NCBI RefSeq assembly: GCF_003259675.1
Contig: NZ_PZJG01000008.1
Span: 1 to 64,000 of the forward strand
Source: Macrococcoides bohemicum
GTDB lineage: Bacteria; Bacillota; Bacilli; Staphylococcales; Staphylococcaceae
Direction of reading: 5' to 3'
Length of the DNA stretch: 64,000 nucleotides
The notes under the pieces were generated by a model. The model did not search any database. It was not told the DNA's origin and worked only from the letters and a program-made list of their open reading frames with translations. Shown one piece after another: positions 32,449 to 42,175 of this stretch (the first letter of the stretch is position 1; each line of letters begins with the position of its first letter). A program made the position numbers and the translations under genes.

Positions 32449-33636
32449 ATGGCTAAAGAAAAATTTGATCGCTCGAAAACACATGCCAATATTGGTACTA
32501 TCGGTCACGTTGACCACGGTAAAACAACTTTAACAGCTGCAATTGCAACTGTATTATCAAAAAAATTAGGTGGGGAAGCTCGTTCTTACGACCAAATCGA
32601 TAACGCACCTGAAGAAAAAGAACGTGGTATCACAATCAATACTTCACATATCGAGTATGAAACTGAAAAACGTCACTACGCTCACGTTGACTGCCCAGGA
32701 CACGCTGACTATGTTAAAAACATGATCACTGGTGCTGCTCAAATGGACGGTGGTATCTTAGTAGTATCTGCTGCTGACGGTCCAATGCCTCAAACTCGTG
32801 AACACATTCTTTTATCACGTAACGTAGGTGTACCTGCATTAGTAGTATTCTTAAACAAAGTTGACATGGTTGACGATGAAGAATTATTAGAATTAGTTGA
32901 AATGGAAGTTCGTGACTTATTATCTGAATACGATTTCCCTGGCGACGATATTCCAGTAATCGCTGGTTCTGCTTTAAAAGCATTAGAAGGCGAAGAAAAA
33001 TACGAAGAAAAAATCATGGAATTAATGGATGCAGTTGATGAGTACATCCCAACTCCAGAACGTGATTCTGAAAAACCATTCATGATGCCAGTTGAGGACG
33101 TATTCTCAATCACTGGTCGTGGTACAGTAGCTACAGGACGTGTTGAACGTGGACAAGTTAAAGTTGGTGAAGAAATTGAAATCATCGGTTTAACTGAAGA
33201 GCCATCTAAAACAACTGTAACTGGTGTTGAAATGTTCCGTAAATTATTAGATTACGCTGAAGCTGGTGACAACATTGGTGCATTATTACGTGGGGTTTCA
33301 CGTGAAGATGTTCAACGTGGACAAGTATTAGCTAAACCAGGAACTATCACGCCACATACTAAATTTAAAGCTGAAGTTTACGTATTATCTAAAGAAGAGG
33401 GTGGACGTCATACTCCATTCTTCACTAACTACCGCCCACAGTTCTACTTCCGTACAACTGACGTAACTGGTGTAGTTAACTTACCAGAAGGTACTGAAAT
33501 GGTTATGCCTGGAGACAACGTTGAAATGAACGTTGAATTAATCTCTCCAATCGCGATTGAAGACGGAACTCGTTTCTCAATTCGTGAAGGTGGACGTACT
33601 GTAGGATCAGGTGTTGTATCTGTAATCGAAAAATAA
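32449..33636 (+). CDS. tuf: Elongation factor Tu
   Basis: This 395-aa GTPase delivers aminoacyl-tRNA. G1 [14 protein letters not shown]3 DCPGHADY, G4 NKVDMVDD and domains II and III are present. AAGGAGAG precedes the ATG. A strong terminator ends the str operon after it. Confidence 0.98.
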   Translation: MAKEKFDRSKTHANIGTIGHVDHGKTTLTAAIATVLSKKLGGEARSYDQIDNAPEEKERGITINTSHIEYETEKRHYAHVDCPGHADYVKNMITGAAQMDGGILVVSAADGPMPQTREHILLSRNVGVPALVVFLNKVDMVDDEELLELVEMEVRDLLSEYDFPGDDIPVIAGSALKALEGEEKYEEKIMELMDAVDEYIPTPERDSEKPFMMPVEDVFSITGRGTVATGRVERGQVKVGEEIEIIGLTEEPSKTTVTGVEMFRKLLDYAEAGDNIGALLRGVSREDVQRGQVLAKPGTITPHTKFKAEVYVLSKEEGGRHTPFFTNYRPQFYFRTTDVTGVVNLPEGTEMVMPGDNVEMNVELISPIAIEDGTRFSIREGGRTVGSGVVSVIEK

Positions 33637-33655
33637 TATCACTTTTGTGATTTTT

Positions 33656-33690
33656 AAAACCCACGAGGGACGCCTCGTGGGTTTTATTTT
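33656..33690. terminator. Bidirectional terminator after tuf
   Basis: A 13-bp stem (33656-33668 with 33673-33685), A run before and T run after, between convergent tuf and the M20 operon. Confidence 0.92.
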
Positions 33691-33700
33691 TATATTTTTA

Positions 33701-34879
33701 CTATTCTTTTCCTAATGTATCCATATGTTCGATTAAATTGACAAATACTCTAACGCCATTTAACAATCCATTTTCATCCATATCAAATTTAGGATGATGA
33801 TGTGGAAAATCAGCTTGTAATGTTTCATTTCTAACCCCAGTGTTGAAATAACATCCCGGTCTTTCCTGAAGAAAGTAAGCAAAATCTTCACCACCAAGAG
33901 ATGGTGTTCCTTCTAGTACTTCAGCAATTTCTGAAATATCTTCACTTAAATTTTTAAGCCATAACGTTTCTTTTTCACTATTGATTAATGCAGGATAACC
34001 ATGGGTGTAGTTTAATGTAATGTTAACACTAAAGCTCTTTTCAATACCTTGAATTATCTCATTTATTCTTTCGATCATTACAGCTTTAATCGATTTATCA
34101 TACGTGCGCAATGTACCGCTTAAATGCGCAGTTTCTGCAATAACATTAAAAGCATTACCACTATTAAATTCTCCAATCGTTAATACACCTGTTTTTATCG
34201 GATTGATGCTACGAGAGACAACGGTTTGTAGTTGTGTGATTAAGTAACTAGCTGCGATAATTGCATCATGTGTCGTATGTGGCGCAGCGCCATGTCCGCC
34301 TGATCCGTGTATATCCATTGTAAATGCATCGGCAAATCCATGTGATGGACCGGTAATAAAACTCACTGCATTACTTTTTAAATTGCTTGAACTGTGCGTT
34401 CCAAAAACATAATCAACTCCTTCTAGAACACCTGCTTCAATCATTGATTTAGCGCCACCTGGTAAAACTTCCTCAGCATGTTGATGGCAAAGAATGACGG
34501 TACCTTTAAGTTCATTTTGATGTGTTTTAATGATTTTAGCAGTAATCAGCAGCATTGCTGTATGACCATCATGTCCACAGGCATGCATAACACCAGGGAC
34601 TTTTGATTTATAAGGTACATCTTTCAAATCCTGAATAGGTAATGCATCGAAATCCGCACGGAGTAATACTGATGGGCCAGGTAATTTACCTTCTATCACA
34701 CCATATAATCCATTACCTCCGACATTACGCGTAACCGGTATATCAAGTGCTGTTAAATAGTTTGCGATATACTCAGCTGTTTCTGTCTCATGAAAAGAGA
34801 GTTCCGGATGCATATGCAAATATCTTCTTATTTCAATCAACTCTTCTTTAAATTTCTCTACCTCTTTATACCATGCCAT
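33701..34879 (-). CDS. M20D amidohydrolase, copy 3
   Basis: This 392-aa M20-family metallohydrolase resembles N-acyl-amino-acid amidohydrolases and hippurate hydrolases. Metal ligands are visible in [11 protein letters not shown] (about 98-108), HQHAEE (about 131-136), and a later GGEDFAYFLQ; the small dimerisation domain lies in between. It starts at 34879 after AAGGGGGG and overlaps the gene before it by 14 bases. It is the last of three tandem paralogues; S. aureus has one at this place. The substrate is unknown. Confidence 0.88.
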   Translation of the reverse strand: MAWYKEVEKFKEELIEIRRYLHMHPELSFHETETAEYIANYLTALDIPVTRNVGGNGLYGVIEGKLPGPSVLLRADFDALPIQDLKDVPYKSKVPGVMHACGHDGHTAMLLITAKIIKTHQNELKGTVILCHQHAEEVLPGGAKSMIEAGVLEGVDYVFGTHSSSNLKSNAVSFITGPSHGFADAFTMDIHGSGGHGAAPHTTHDAIIAASYLITQLQTVVSRSINPIKTGVLTIGEFNSGNAFNVIAETAHLSGTLRTYDKSIKAVMIERINEIIQGIEKSFSVNITLNYTHGYPALINSEKETLWLKNLSEDISEIAEVLEGTPSLGGEDFAYFLQERPGCYFNTGVRNETLQADFPHHHPKFDMDENGLLNGVRVFVNLIEHMDTLGKE

Positions 34880-36053
34880 CTACAGTCCCCCCTTGTTCAA
34901 AGTAATCTTCAGTTGCTTGTAAGAATACTTTTACTGCATTTACCATGCCTCTTTCATCAATATCAAATTTTGGATGATGATGAGGAAAATCTGCTTTAAA
35001 GTTCTCGTTGCGTGTACCAGTATAGAAAAATGAACCTGGGACACGTTGTAAGTAATAAGAAAAATCTTCTCCACCTAGAGAAGGCTCAAGTTCAACAAGT
35101 TCCTCTACACTCTCTATTTTGCGTGCGGCACTGACAATTAAGTCTGTTTCGTTTGTAGTATTTACAACTGGAGGATATCCTTTTAAATATTTTAATTCAT
35201 AGGTAATGCCCATCGTCGTTACGAGTCCTTCTAAACATTTTTTCAGTTCTTTATACATTAAACTTTGCGTTTCGGCATTAAACGTTCTGATTGTCCCAGC
35301 TATTTTAGCAGTATCTGGAATAACATTGTTCTGATCACCTGCTTCTAATTGTGTAATTGATAGCACTGCAGGTGTTGTTGGATTCGTTTTACGTGAAACA
35401 ATATATTGAAGATCATTACATAAGCGTATTGTTGCTGCAACTGGATCAATCGTCGTATCTGGATGTGCGGCGTGCCCACCTTTACCTTGAATCGTAATCC
35501 AGAAATCATCAGGGATGCCTGTAGCTGTACCATATTTATAACCAATCTTTCCTACGTCTAAAGAACTTGATACATGTTGACCGATAATAGCATCCACACC
35601 ACTTAAACAATTGTCTGCTATCATTTGTATTGCACCACCAGGATCAACTTCTTCAGCGTGTTGATGGATGAATACTAAATTTCCGTTCAGTTTATCAAAG
35701 TTTTCTGATAGAATTTTTGCTGTGATAAGTAGGACAGCTGTATGAGCATCATGACCACAAGCATGCATAATACCTGGAACCTGTGATTTATAAGGCACTT
35801 CTTTTTCATCTTGAATAGGTAATGCATCGAAGTCAGCGCGAATAGCAAGTGTAGGTAAATCAGGATTTTTAATTAAACGTCCTACGACACCGCGTCCACC
35901 TACGCCAGTTTCAACTTCAATTCCTAAATCAGTTAAATAGTCAGCGATAAACTGGGGCGTTTCGGTTTCCTGAAATGATAGTTCCGGATTCATATGAAAA
36001 TGACGACGAAGTGCTACAAGTTCGTCATAATACTTCTCTATTTGTTTAAACAT
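34866..36053 (-). CDS. M20D amidohydrolase, copy 2
   Basis: This 395-aa paralogue of its neighbours has all the metal-binding motifs: MHACGHDAHTA, HQHAEEVDPGGA, GQHVSS and [10 protein letters not shown]. It overlaps copy 1 by 16 bases and copy 3 by 14 bases, so the three are one operon with coupled translation. The sequence is clearly diverged from the other two, so this is an old duplication and the copies may differ in substrate. Confidence 0.88.
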   Translation of the reverse strand: MFKQIEKYYDELVALRRHFHMNPELSFQETETPQFIADYLTDLGIEVETGVGGRGVVGRLIKNPDLPTLAIRADFDALPIQDEKEVPYKSQVPGIMHACGHDAHTAVLLITAKILSENFDKLNGNLVFIHQHAEEVDPGGAIQMIADNCLSGVDAIIGQHVSSSLDVGKIGYKYGTATGIPDDFWITIQGKGGHAAHPDTTIDPVAATIRLCNDLQYIVSRKTNPTTPAVLSITQLEAGDQNNVIPDTAKIAGTIRTFNAETQSLMYKELKKCLEGLVTTMGITYELKYLKGYPPVVNTTNETDLIVSAARKIESVEELVELEPSLGGEDFSYYLQRVPGSFFYTGTRNENFKADFPHHHPKFDIDERGMVNAVKVFLQATEDYFEQGGTVDGMV

Positions 36054-37222
36054 AGTACACCTTCTTCTAATAAAATATTTAAAAATAACATGGCAGCATC
36101 ATTCATTGCAGACTCATCAAAATCAAATAAAGGGTGATGGTGAGGTGCAGTTATGCCACGTTCTTTATTACCAGCAGCGGTAAAGAAGAAAGCACCTGGC
36201 TTATGCTGTAGATAGTATGAGAAATCTTCACCGATCATCACTTGTTCCATTTCATTAAAGGGTAACCCGGCACGTTCTGAGGCACGTTTAATAACATCCA
36301 CACATTCATTGTGATTGATAACAGCAGGATAACCGTCGATATAATCTAATGTGTATGTTAGCCCTTTTGCAATCGATAGTCCTCTTAATTCATTTTCCAT
36401 CGCTGTTTTTATCAGCGTTTTAATTTCAGGATCGAATGTTCTCACTGTGCCGGTACAAAAAGCTTTATCGCTTATGATATTAAATGCATTACCAGCAACA
36501 ACTTTGCCGATAGTAAGAACTGCTTCACTTGTTGGGGGAACATTTCTGGAAACAATAGTCTGTATATTTGTAATAAATGTTGCCATCGCTACAATCGCAT
36601 CTATTGCTGTATCAGGATGAGCACCATGACCACCTTTCCCTTGTATTGTGATATCGAACATATCCGGACTAGACAGCATCGCATCATATTTACAATGTAT
36701 TGCCCCATGCTCAAAAGGTGACCATAGATGATTGCCGTATATTCTATCCACACCTTCGAGTGCACCATCATTGGCCATTGGTTCTGCGCCACCTGGAGCA
36801 AGTTCTTCAGCAAATTGGAAAATTAGAACGATGGTTCCATTAATATTGTAGAAGTGGTTATTTAATATTCGCGCTACTCCTAGCAGAATAGAAGTATGAC
36901 CGTCGTGCCCACAGGCATGCATAACACCATCGTTGTGAGATTTATACGGGACGTCTTTTTGATCATGAATCGGCAGTGCATCGAAGTCAGCACGGAAAGC
37001 AATTGAAGAACCGCTACCGTTTGAAATGGTTGCCACTAATCCTTTCTGACCGACACGTTCTCGGATCGAGAATTGTTTAAGCTGCTGTAATTGCTCAAGA
37101 ATAAATGCATAAGTATTTGTTTCTTCAAAAGATAGTTCTGGATGCATATGTAAAAATCTGCGGTCTTTTATAAGTTGCTCTGTTTCATTTTGTACGAGCT
37201 GCTGGATATCCAAGTGGCTCAC
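36038..37222 (-). CDS. M20D amidohydrolase, copy 1
   Basis: This 394-aa protein is the first gene of the minus-strand M20 operon. It has [28 protein letters not shown] (with Phe where the other two copies have His), GNHLWSP, and [14 protein letters not shown] (first Gly of the GGEDF motif replaced by Ile). It is the most diverged of the three. GGAGTGAG precedes the ATG. It probably cleaves an N-acyl or peptide amide bond in the cytosol. Confidence 0.87.
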   Translation of the reverse strand: MSHLDIQQLVQNETEQLIKDRRFLHMHPELSFEETNTYAFILEQLQQLKQFSIRERVGQKGLVATISNGSGSSIAFRADFDALPIHDQKDVPYKSHNDGVMHACGHDGHTSILLGVARILNNHFYNINGTIVLIFQFAEELAPGGAEPMANDGALEGVDRIYGNHLWSPFEHGAIHCKYDAMLSSPDMFDITIQGKGGHGAHPDTAIDAIVAMATFITNIQTIVSRNVPPTSEAVLTIGKVVAGNAFNIISDKAFCTGTVRTFDPEIKTLIKTAMENELRGLSIAKGLTYTLDYIDGYPAVINHNECVDVIKRASERAGLPFNEMEQVMIGEDFSYYLQHKPGAFFFTAAGNKERGITAPHHHPLFDFDESAMNDAAMLFLNILLEEGVLCLNK

Positions 37223-37288
37223 TCCTCTGCAGTATAATGTTATTAGTGTAACAGAGATATTAGAATATTTAAACTTCTTAATCTGGAC

Positions 37289-37302
37289 GAAACCGTTTAC
37301 TT
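37289..37302 (+). promoter_or_regulatory. cre-like site upstream of kbl
   Basis: CGAAACCGTTTACT matches the CcpA consensus TGWAANCGNTNWCA at 12 of 14 positions, in the divergent kbl/M20 promoter region. Confidence 0.35.
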
Positions 37303-37370
37303 ATTCAATAGCAGTTCAATATAACTTATGTTATGATGTAAATGAAAATTACATTCTAGGGGTGCTTAAA

Positions 37371-38561
37371 ATGTCTAAAGTATTAGAACAGTTCTTAACA
37401 GAGAATTTAACTTATTTAAAAGACAACGGTCTATACAATGAAATTAATGTTGTTGAAGGCGCAAACGGTCCAATCATTAAAATCAAAGGTAAAGAATTAA
37501 TCAACCTTTCATCTAATAACTACTTAGGTTTAGCTACAAATGATCGCATGAAGAAAGTTGCAAAAGAAGCTGTAGACTCACACGGTGTTGGTGCAGGTGC
37601 GGTACGTACAATCAATGGTACATTAGATTTACACGTTCAATTAGAAGAAAAATTAGCAGAATTTAAAGGTACTGAAGCTGCAATTGCATACCAATCTGGT
37701 TTTAACTGTAATATGGCAGCAATTAGCGCAGTTATGAATAAAGAAGATGCAATTCTTTCAGATGAATTAAACCATGCATCTATCATCGACGGATGTCGTT
37801 TATCTAGAGCGAAGATCATCCGTGTAAATCACTCAGATATGGACGATTTACGTGCGAAAGCAAAAGAAGCGGTTGAATCTGGTTTATACAAAAAAGTAAT
37901 GTATATTACTGATGGTGTATTCTCTATGGATGGAGACGTTGCAAAATTACCAGAAATCGTTGAAATCGCTGAAGAATTCGGTTTAATCACTTATGTTGAT
38001 GATGCACACGGTAGTGGTGTAATGGGTAAAGGTGCAGGAACAGTGAAACATTTCGGTCTTCAGGATAAGATTGATTTCCAAATCGGTACTTTATCAAAAG
38101 CAATCGGTGTTGTTGGTGGATATGTAGCTGGTACTCAAGATTTAATTGACTGGTTAAAAGTTGCTTCACGTCCATTCTTATTCTCTACTTCATTAGCGCC
38201 AGCAGATACACGTGCGATTACTGAAGCAATCGATATTTTAATGGAATCTACTGAGTTACATGATAAGTTATGGGAAAATGGTAACTACTTAAAAGACGGT
38301 CTTAAAAAATTAGGTTTCGATATCGGTCATTCAGAGACACCGATCACTCCATGTATTATCGGTGATGAGAAAACAACTCAAGAATTCTCTAAACGTTTAA
38401 TGGAAGAAGGCGTATATGCTAAATCTATCGTCTTCCCAACTGTGCCAAAGGGTACAGGACGTGTACGTAATATGCCAACTGCTGCGCATACTAAAGAAAT
38501 GTTAGACGATGCTTTAGCAATTTATGAGCGTGTAGGTAAAGCGTTAAATATCATTAAATAA
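37371..38561 (+). CDS. kbl: Glycine C-acetyltransferase (2-amino-3-ketobutyrate CoA ligase)
   Basis: This 396-aa PLP enzyme of the alpha-oxoamine synthase family cleaves 2-amino-3-oxobutyrate with CoA to glycine and acetyl-CoA. The PLP lysine is in [31 protein letters not shown] and [11 protein letters not shown] are cofactor contacts. ATG 37371 follows AGGGGTG. The next gene encodes the threonine dehydrogenase that makes its substrate, which favours this function over the related BioF. Confidence 0.95.
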   Translation: MSKVLEQFLTENLTYLKDNGLYNEINVVEGANGPIIKIKGKELINLSSNNYLGLATNDRMKKVAKEAVDSHGVGAGAVRTINGTLDLHVQLEEKLAEFKGTEAAIAYQSGFNCNMAAISAVMNKEDAILSDELNHASIIDGCRLSRAKIIRVNHSDMDDLRAKAKEAVESGLYKKVMYITDGVFSMDGDVAKLPEIVEIAEEFGLITYVDDAHGSGVMGKGAGTVKHFGLQDKIDFQIGTLSKAIGVVGGYVAGTQDLIDWLKVASRPFLFSTSLAPADTRAITEAIDILMESTELHDKLWENGNYLKDGLKKLGFDIGHSETPITPCIIGDEKTTQEFSKRLMEEGVYAKSIVFPTVPKGTGRVRNMPTAAHTKEMLDDALAIYERVGKALNIIK

Positions 38562-38595
38562 TTTGTAAATCTTAAAATAATATGAACAAATCACA

Positions 38596-38625
38596 AAAGA
38601 GTGGGAATTTCCCACTCTTTTTATG
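38596..38625 (+). terminator. Terminator after kbl
   Basis: A 25-base near-perfect palindrome (38596-38620) ending in TTTTT. Confidence 0.88.
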
Positions 38626-38642
38626 TATCTCCCTAATGGACA

Positions 38643-38656
38643 TGTAACCGTTTTTA
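38643..38656 (+). promoter_or_regulatory. cre-like site upstream of tdh
   Basis: TGTAACCGTTTTTA matches the CcpA consensus at 13 of 14 positions, about 85 bases before the tdh start. Confidence 0.5.
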
Positions 38657-38738
38657 TTATAGAATAAATGTAAAAATAATTAAAAATTATTACATTTGTA
38701 CTCTTGAGAAAGACAAATGTACATAAAGGGGTATAAAC

Positions 38739-39692
38739 ATGAAAAGAATTATGATTACTGGTGCATTAGGTCAAATCGGAACTGAATTAACGCTTAAATT
38801 ACGTGAAATTTATGGTGTAGACAATGTATTAGCCACAGACTTACGTCGTCCAGAAGAAGGCGCAAAAGTTTTAGAAGGTCCTTTCGAAGCGTTAGATGTA
38901 ACAGATGCTGAACGTATGGACAAATTAGCTGCGGACTTTAAAGCAGATACATTAATGCATATGGCTGCATTATTATCAGCTACTGCTGAGAAAAATCCGG
39001 TATTTGCATGGAACTTAAATATGGGTGGATTATTGAATGCATTAGAAGTTGCACGTAAATATAACATGCAATTCTTTACACCATCTTCAATCGGAGCTTT
39101 TGGTCCTAGCACACCAGCTGATAATACACCACAAGTTACAATTCAACGTCCTACAACAATGTATGGTGTAAACAAAGTTTCTGGTGAGTTATTATGTGAC
39201 TACTACTTCCACCGTTTCGGTGTAGATACGCGTGGTGTACGTTTCCCAGGTCTTATCTCACACGTTAAAGAACCAGGTGGCGGTACGACTGACTATGCAG
39301 TAGAAATCTACTTCAAAGCGATTCGTGAAGGTAAATACACTTCATACATCAACAAAGGTACATACATGGATATGATGTTTATGGATGACGCGATTGATGC
39401 AATTATCAAGTTAATGGAAGCACCTGCTGAAAACTTAAAAGACCGTAACGCATTTAACGTTACAGCAATGAGTGTAGATCCCGAAATGATCGCTGCAAGC
39501 ATTCGTAAAGTAATGCCAGACTTCGAACTTGATTATGATGTAGATCCAGTGCGTGAAGGTATTGCACAAAGCTGGCCGAACTCAATCGATGCAACGGAAG
39601 CGAAGAAACAATGGGGATTTGAACCTAAGTTTGATTTAGATGCGATGACGAAAGAAATGTTAGATGCAATTAACTTAAAAGAAAATAAATAA
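38739..39692 (+). CDS. L-threonine 3-dehydrogenase, SDR type
   Basis: This 317-aa extended short-chain dehydrogenase has the NAD-binding motif [10 protein letters not shown] at the N-terminus, and the catalytic YGVNK (YxxxK) with an upstream SSIGAFG. It matches the SDR-type threonine dehydrogenases often annotated as NAD-dependent epimerases. Pairing with kbl supports threonine to glycine plus acetyl-CoA. AAAGGGG precedes the ATG. A terminator separates it from kbl, so it has its own promoter. Confidence 0.9.
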   Translation: MKRIMITGALGQIGTELTLKLREIYGVDNVLATDLRRPEEGAKVLEGPFEALDVTDAERMDKLAADFKADTLMHMAALLSATAEKNPVFAWNLNMGGLLNALEVARKYNMQFFTPSSIGAFGPSTPADNTPQVTIQRPTTMYGVNKVSGELLCDYYFHRFGVDTRGVRFPGLISHVKEPGGGTTDYAVEIYFKAIREGKYTSYINKGTYMDMMFMDDAIDAIIKLMEAPAENLKDRNAFNVTAMSVDPEMIAASIRKVMPDFELDYDVDPVREGIAQSWPNSIDATEAKKQWGFEPKFDLDAMTKEMLDAINLKENK

Positions 39693-39710
39693 TTGATAAA
39701 TTTTATAAAG

Positions 39711-39758
39711 AATCTGAAGAAATGCGTAGTAAATACTGCGAATTTCTTCGGATTTTTT
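39711..39758 (+). terminator. Terminator after tdh
   Basis: AATCTGAAGAAAT (39711-39723) pairs with ATTTCTTCGGATT (39742-39754), an inner GCGTAGT/ACTGCG stem extends it, and a T run follows. Confidence 0.85.
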
Positions 39759-39770
39759 TGATTTTTAAAA

Positions 39771-39784
39771 TGTAAGCGTTTTAA
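39771..39784 (+). promoter_or_regulatory. cre-like site upstream of ilvE
   Basis: TGTAAGCGTTTTAA matches the CcpA consensus at 13 of 14 positions, 35 bases before the ilvE -35 box. Confidence 0.5.
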
Positions 39785-39818
39785 TTATATAGAACAATTA
39801 GAATTTTCTAAAAACTTA

Positions 39819-39847
39819 TTGAAAAACAAATTTAGAGTTGCTATACT
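39819..39847 (+). promoter_or_regulatory. Promoter of ilvE
   Basis: TTGAAA (39819-39824), 17 bases, TATACT (39842-39847). Confidence 0.7.
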
Positions 39848-39886
39848 GAGTGACATTAATAATAAATTTTGAAAGGATTGAATGAA

Positions 39887-40957
39887 ATGGTAGCAGTCTT
39901 TGAAGTGGAAGAACGAATGCATAAACAGCAAAAGCCTGATCCTGAAAACTTGGGATTTGGTCGATTTTTTACAGATTATATGTTTTCAATGGATTACACA
40001 CAAGAAGAAGGTTGGCATAATAAAAAAATCATCCCTTATCAGGAAATCTCCATGAGCCCAGCTTCGCAAGTACTTCATTATGGTCAGGCAGTCTTTGAAG
40101 GACTGAAGGCTTACAAGACAAAAGATGGTATTCAGTTATTTCGCCCCGACCAAAATTTTAAACGAATGAATAAATCATGTGAACGATTAGAAATGCCTCA
40201 AATAGATGTTGAGGAAATGGTACAAGCACTCAAACAGCTTGTTGCACTGGAAGAAGCGTGGATTCCAGATGGCGCCGGCCAGTCTTTATATATTAGACCG
40301 ATTGTATTTGCGAATGAACCATTCTTAGGTGTAAGACCAGCGCTCAGCTATAAATTTTTGATTCTTTTATCTCCGGTAGGTGCTTATTACGGTGGTGAAC
40401 AATTATCACCAACGAAAATCTATGTTGAAGATGAATATGTTAGAGCGGTTAGAGGTGGTGTAGGCTTTGCGAAGGCAGCAGGCAACTATGCTGCAAGTCT
40501 GATTGCTCAGTCAAGAGCTGAAAAATTAGGCTATGATCAAGTATTGTGGCTAGACGGTGTGGATCAAGCATATATTGAAGAAGTAGGAAGTATGAATATA
40601 TTCTTTGTTATCAACAATAAGCTTGTAACACCTGAACTGAATGGCAGTATTTTACCAGGTATTACACGTAAGTCTATTTTAGAGCTTGCTGAGCATTTAG
40701 GGTACGATGTAGAAGAACGTCGCATCGGCATTCAGGAAGTTGTGGATAGTGCAAAGGATGGTAGTTTAACGGAAGTATTTGGTGCAGGAACAGCAGTCGT
40801 TATCTCACCGGTTGGCGAGATTAAATATAAAGATGAAGTATTAACGATTGGCGATGGTAATACAGGTAAATTAACTGAAGAGCTATATAAGGCGTATACA
40901 AGCATTCAAAATGGTTCGAAAGAAGATCCATTTGGATGGTGTATTTCAGTAGAATAA
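39887..40957 (+). CDS. ilvE: Branched-chain amino acid aminotransferase
   Basis: This 356-aa fold-type IV PLP enzyme transfers the amino group between glutamate and the keto acids of Leu, Ile and Val. It shows [14 protein letters not shown], the [15 protein letters not shown] segment with the PLP-binding Lys (about residue 197), and [13 protein letters not shown] 39887 follows GAAAGGATTG. It can serve synthesis or breakdown; breakdown feeds branched fatty acid synthesis in this family. Confidence 0.96.
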   Translation: MVAVFEVEERMHKQQKPDPENLGFGRFFTDYMFSMDYTQEEGWHNKKIIPYQEISMSPASQVLHYGQAVFEGLKAYKTKDGIQLFRPDQNFKRMNKSCERLEMPQIDVEEMVQALKQLVALEEAWIPDGAGQSLYIRPIVFANEPFLGVRPALSYKFLILLSPVGAYYGGEQLSPTKIYVEDEYVRAVRGGVGFAKAAGNYAASLIAQSRAEKLGYDQVLWLDGVDQAYIEEVGSMNIFFVINNKLVTPELNGSILPGITRKSILELAEHLGYDVEERRIGIQEVVDSAKDGSLTEVFGAGTAVVISPVGEIKYKDEVLTIGDGNTGKLTEELYKAYTSIQNGSKEDPFGWCISVE

Positions 40958-40979
40958 ATATTAAGGAGAGTGGTCAATT

Positions 40980-41024
40980 ATGGATATTCATATTTGTAAC
41001 GATAAAGAAGGTCATATTATGTAA
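40980..41024 (+). CDS. 14-codon mini-ORF between ilvE and the EIIC-like gene
   Basis: ATG 40980 follows AAGGAGAG by 9 bases and the frame encodes MDIHICNDKEGHIM before TAA. A second ribosome site (TAGGAGTGG) then precedes the EIIC-like gene at 41050. Both sites have similar sequence (GGAGTGGATAATTATGGA against GAGTGGTCAATTATGGA). It could be a leader peptide, a coupling cistron, or a remnant left by duplication. There is no recognised homology. Confidence 0.4.
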   Translation: MDIHICNDKEGHIM

Positions 41025-41049
41025 AAACTAAAAATAGGAGTGGATAATT

Positions 41050-42084
41050 ATGGAACATGAGATGAGTAAAAAAGCATATTTTAAGGATCGATTCGAAAAA
41101 GGAGCACAAGGTATCTCAGCCGGTATCTTTGTATCTCTCGGGGTAGGCATGCTCTTAAAGTCACTAGGTGGTTTATTACACATTGATTTATTAGTTCTTT
41201 TTGGCACAATTTCGATGTTAATTTTAGCGCCGGCACTAGGAGGAGCGATTGCTTATAGTTTAGGCGCAAATGGCATTACATTAGTTTCTGCAATGGTTGC
41301 TGCAACGATTGGCGGTAACGCACTAAAAGAAGTGAATGGAGTATTTACAATCCAGACAGGACTTCCAATCGGTGCAATTATCGGTGCAATCGTAGCAACG
41401 TATGTCGGGAAGAAAGTAACCGGAAAGACGATTCTTGACATGATGGCCGTACCAACATCTGCAGTGCTTGTAGGTAGTGTAGTAGGTTATTATCTCGCAC
41501 GTGTCGTTGAACCGGCATTAGTCGTTATTTCGAAATCGATCGCTCAATCTGTAGAAGGACAACCACTTATCTCATCTGTAGTGATTGCGCTCGTATTTGC
41601 AGTTATCGTAATGACACCAGCATCTTCAGCAGCGCTGGTTATCGTCTTACAACTTGACCCAGCATCTTCTGCGGCAGCACTTGTCGGTATCTCAGCACAA
41701 TTTGTAGGATACACAGCTATGGGATTAAAGGATAATGATTTAGGTGGCTTCTTAGCACAGCTCGTTTGTACACCTAAAGTTCAGTTCCCGAACATTGTAA
41801 ACAACCCTAAAATTATGGTAGCGCCACTTGCAGCTGCTGCAATCAGTGGACCGGTTGCAATCCTTGGATTTCATTTAGGCGTGCCATATGAAATTGGTGG
41901 CATCGGCTTATGCGGATTTATCGCACCGATGCAAATCTTAAATGATCAAGGGGTTGTACCATTTACGCAATTTATGATTGCAGGCGTATTACTTCCGCTT
42001 GTAGTTACTTATGTATTACACTACGGTGTCGCACGACGTTTCAACCATGTGAAAGCAGGGGATTTAGCGTTAGAAATCAAATAA
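41050..42084 (+). CDS. EIIC-like membrane protein (PTS_EIIC_2 family)
   Basis: This 344-aa membrane protein has about eight helices and Gly/Ala-rich segments such as GGAIAYSLGANGITLVSAMVAATIGGNA and MTPASSAALVIV. It resembles the PTS_EIIC_2 family, proteins that look like a phosphotransferase transport channel but have no IIA or IIB domains attached. None is encoded nearby, so true PTS sugar transport is doubtful. TAGGAGTGG precedes the ATG. Confidence 0.75.
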   Translation: MEHEMSKKAYFKDRFEKGAQGISAGIFVSLGVGMLLKSLGGLLHIDLLVLFGTISMLILAPALGGAIAYSLGANGITLVSAMVAATIGGNALKEVNGVFTIQTGLPIGAIIGAIVATYVGKKVTGKTILDMMAVPTSAVLVGSVVGYYLARVVEPALVVISKSIAQSVEGQPLISSVVIALVFAVIVMTPASSAALVIVLQLDPASSAAALVGISAQFVGYTAMGLKDNDLGGFLAQLVCTPKVQFPNIVNNPKIMVAPLAAAAISGPVAILGFHLGVPYEIGGIGLCGFIAPMQILNDQGVVPFTQFMIAGVLLPLVVTYVLHYGVARRFNHVKAGDLALEIK

Positions 42085-42086
42085 AT

Positions 42087-42120
42087 AATATATCTCACTC
42101 AAGTTCGAGTGAGATATATT
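42087..42120 (+). terminator. Hairpin after the EIIC-like gene
   Basis: A perfect 14-bp stem (42087-42100 with 42107-42120), 6-base loop. The T run is short, so termination may be partial, allowing reading into the HAD gene. Confidence 0.7.
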
Positions 42121-42175
42121 TGCGTGAAAGGGGTATAAAAATAATAAAAGTAAAGCTAAGGAGAAGAAAAAGATT

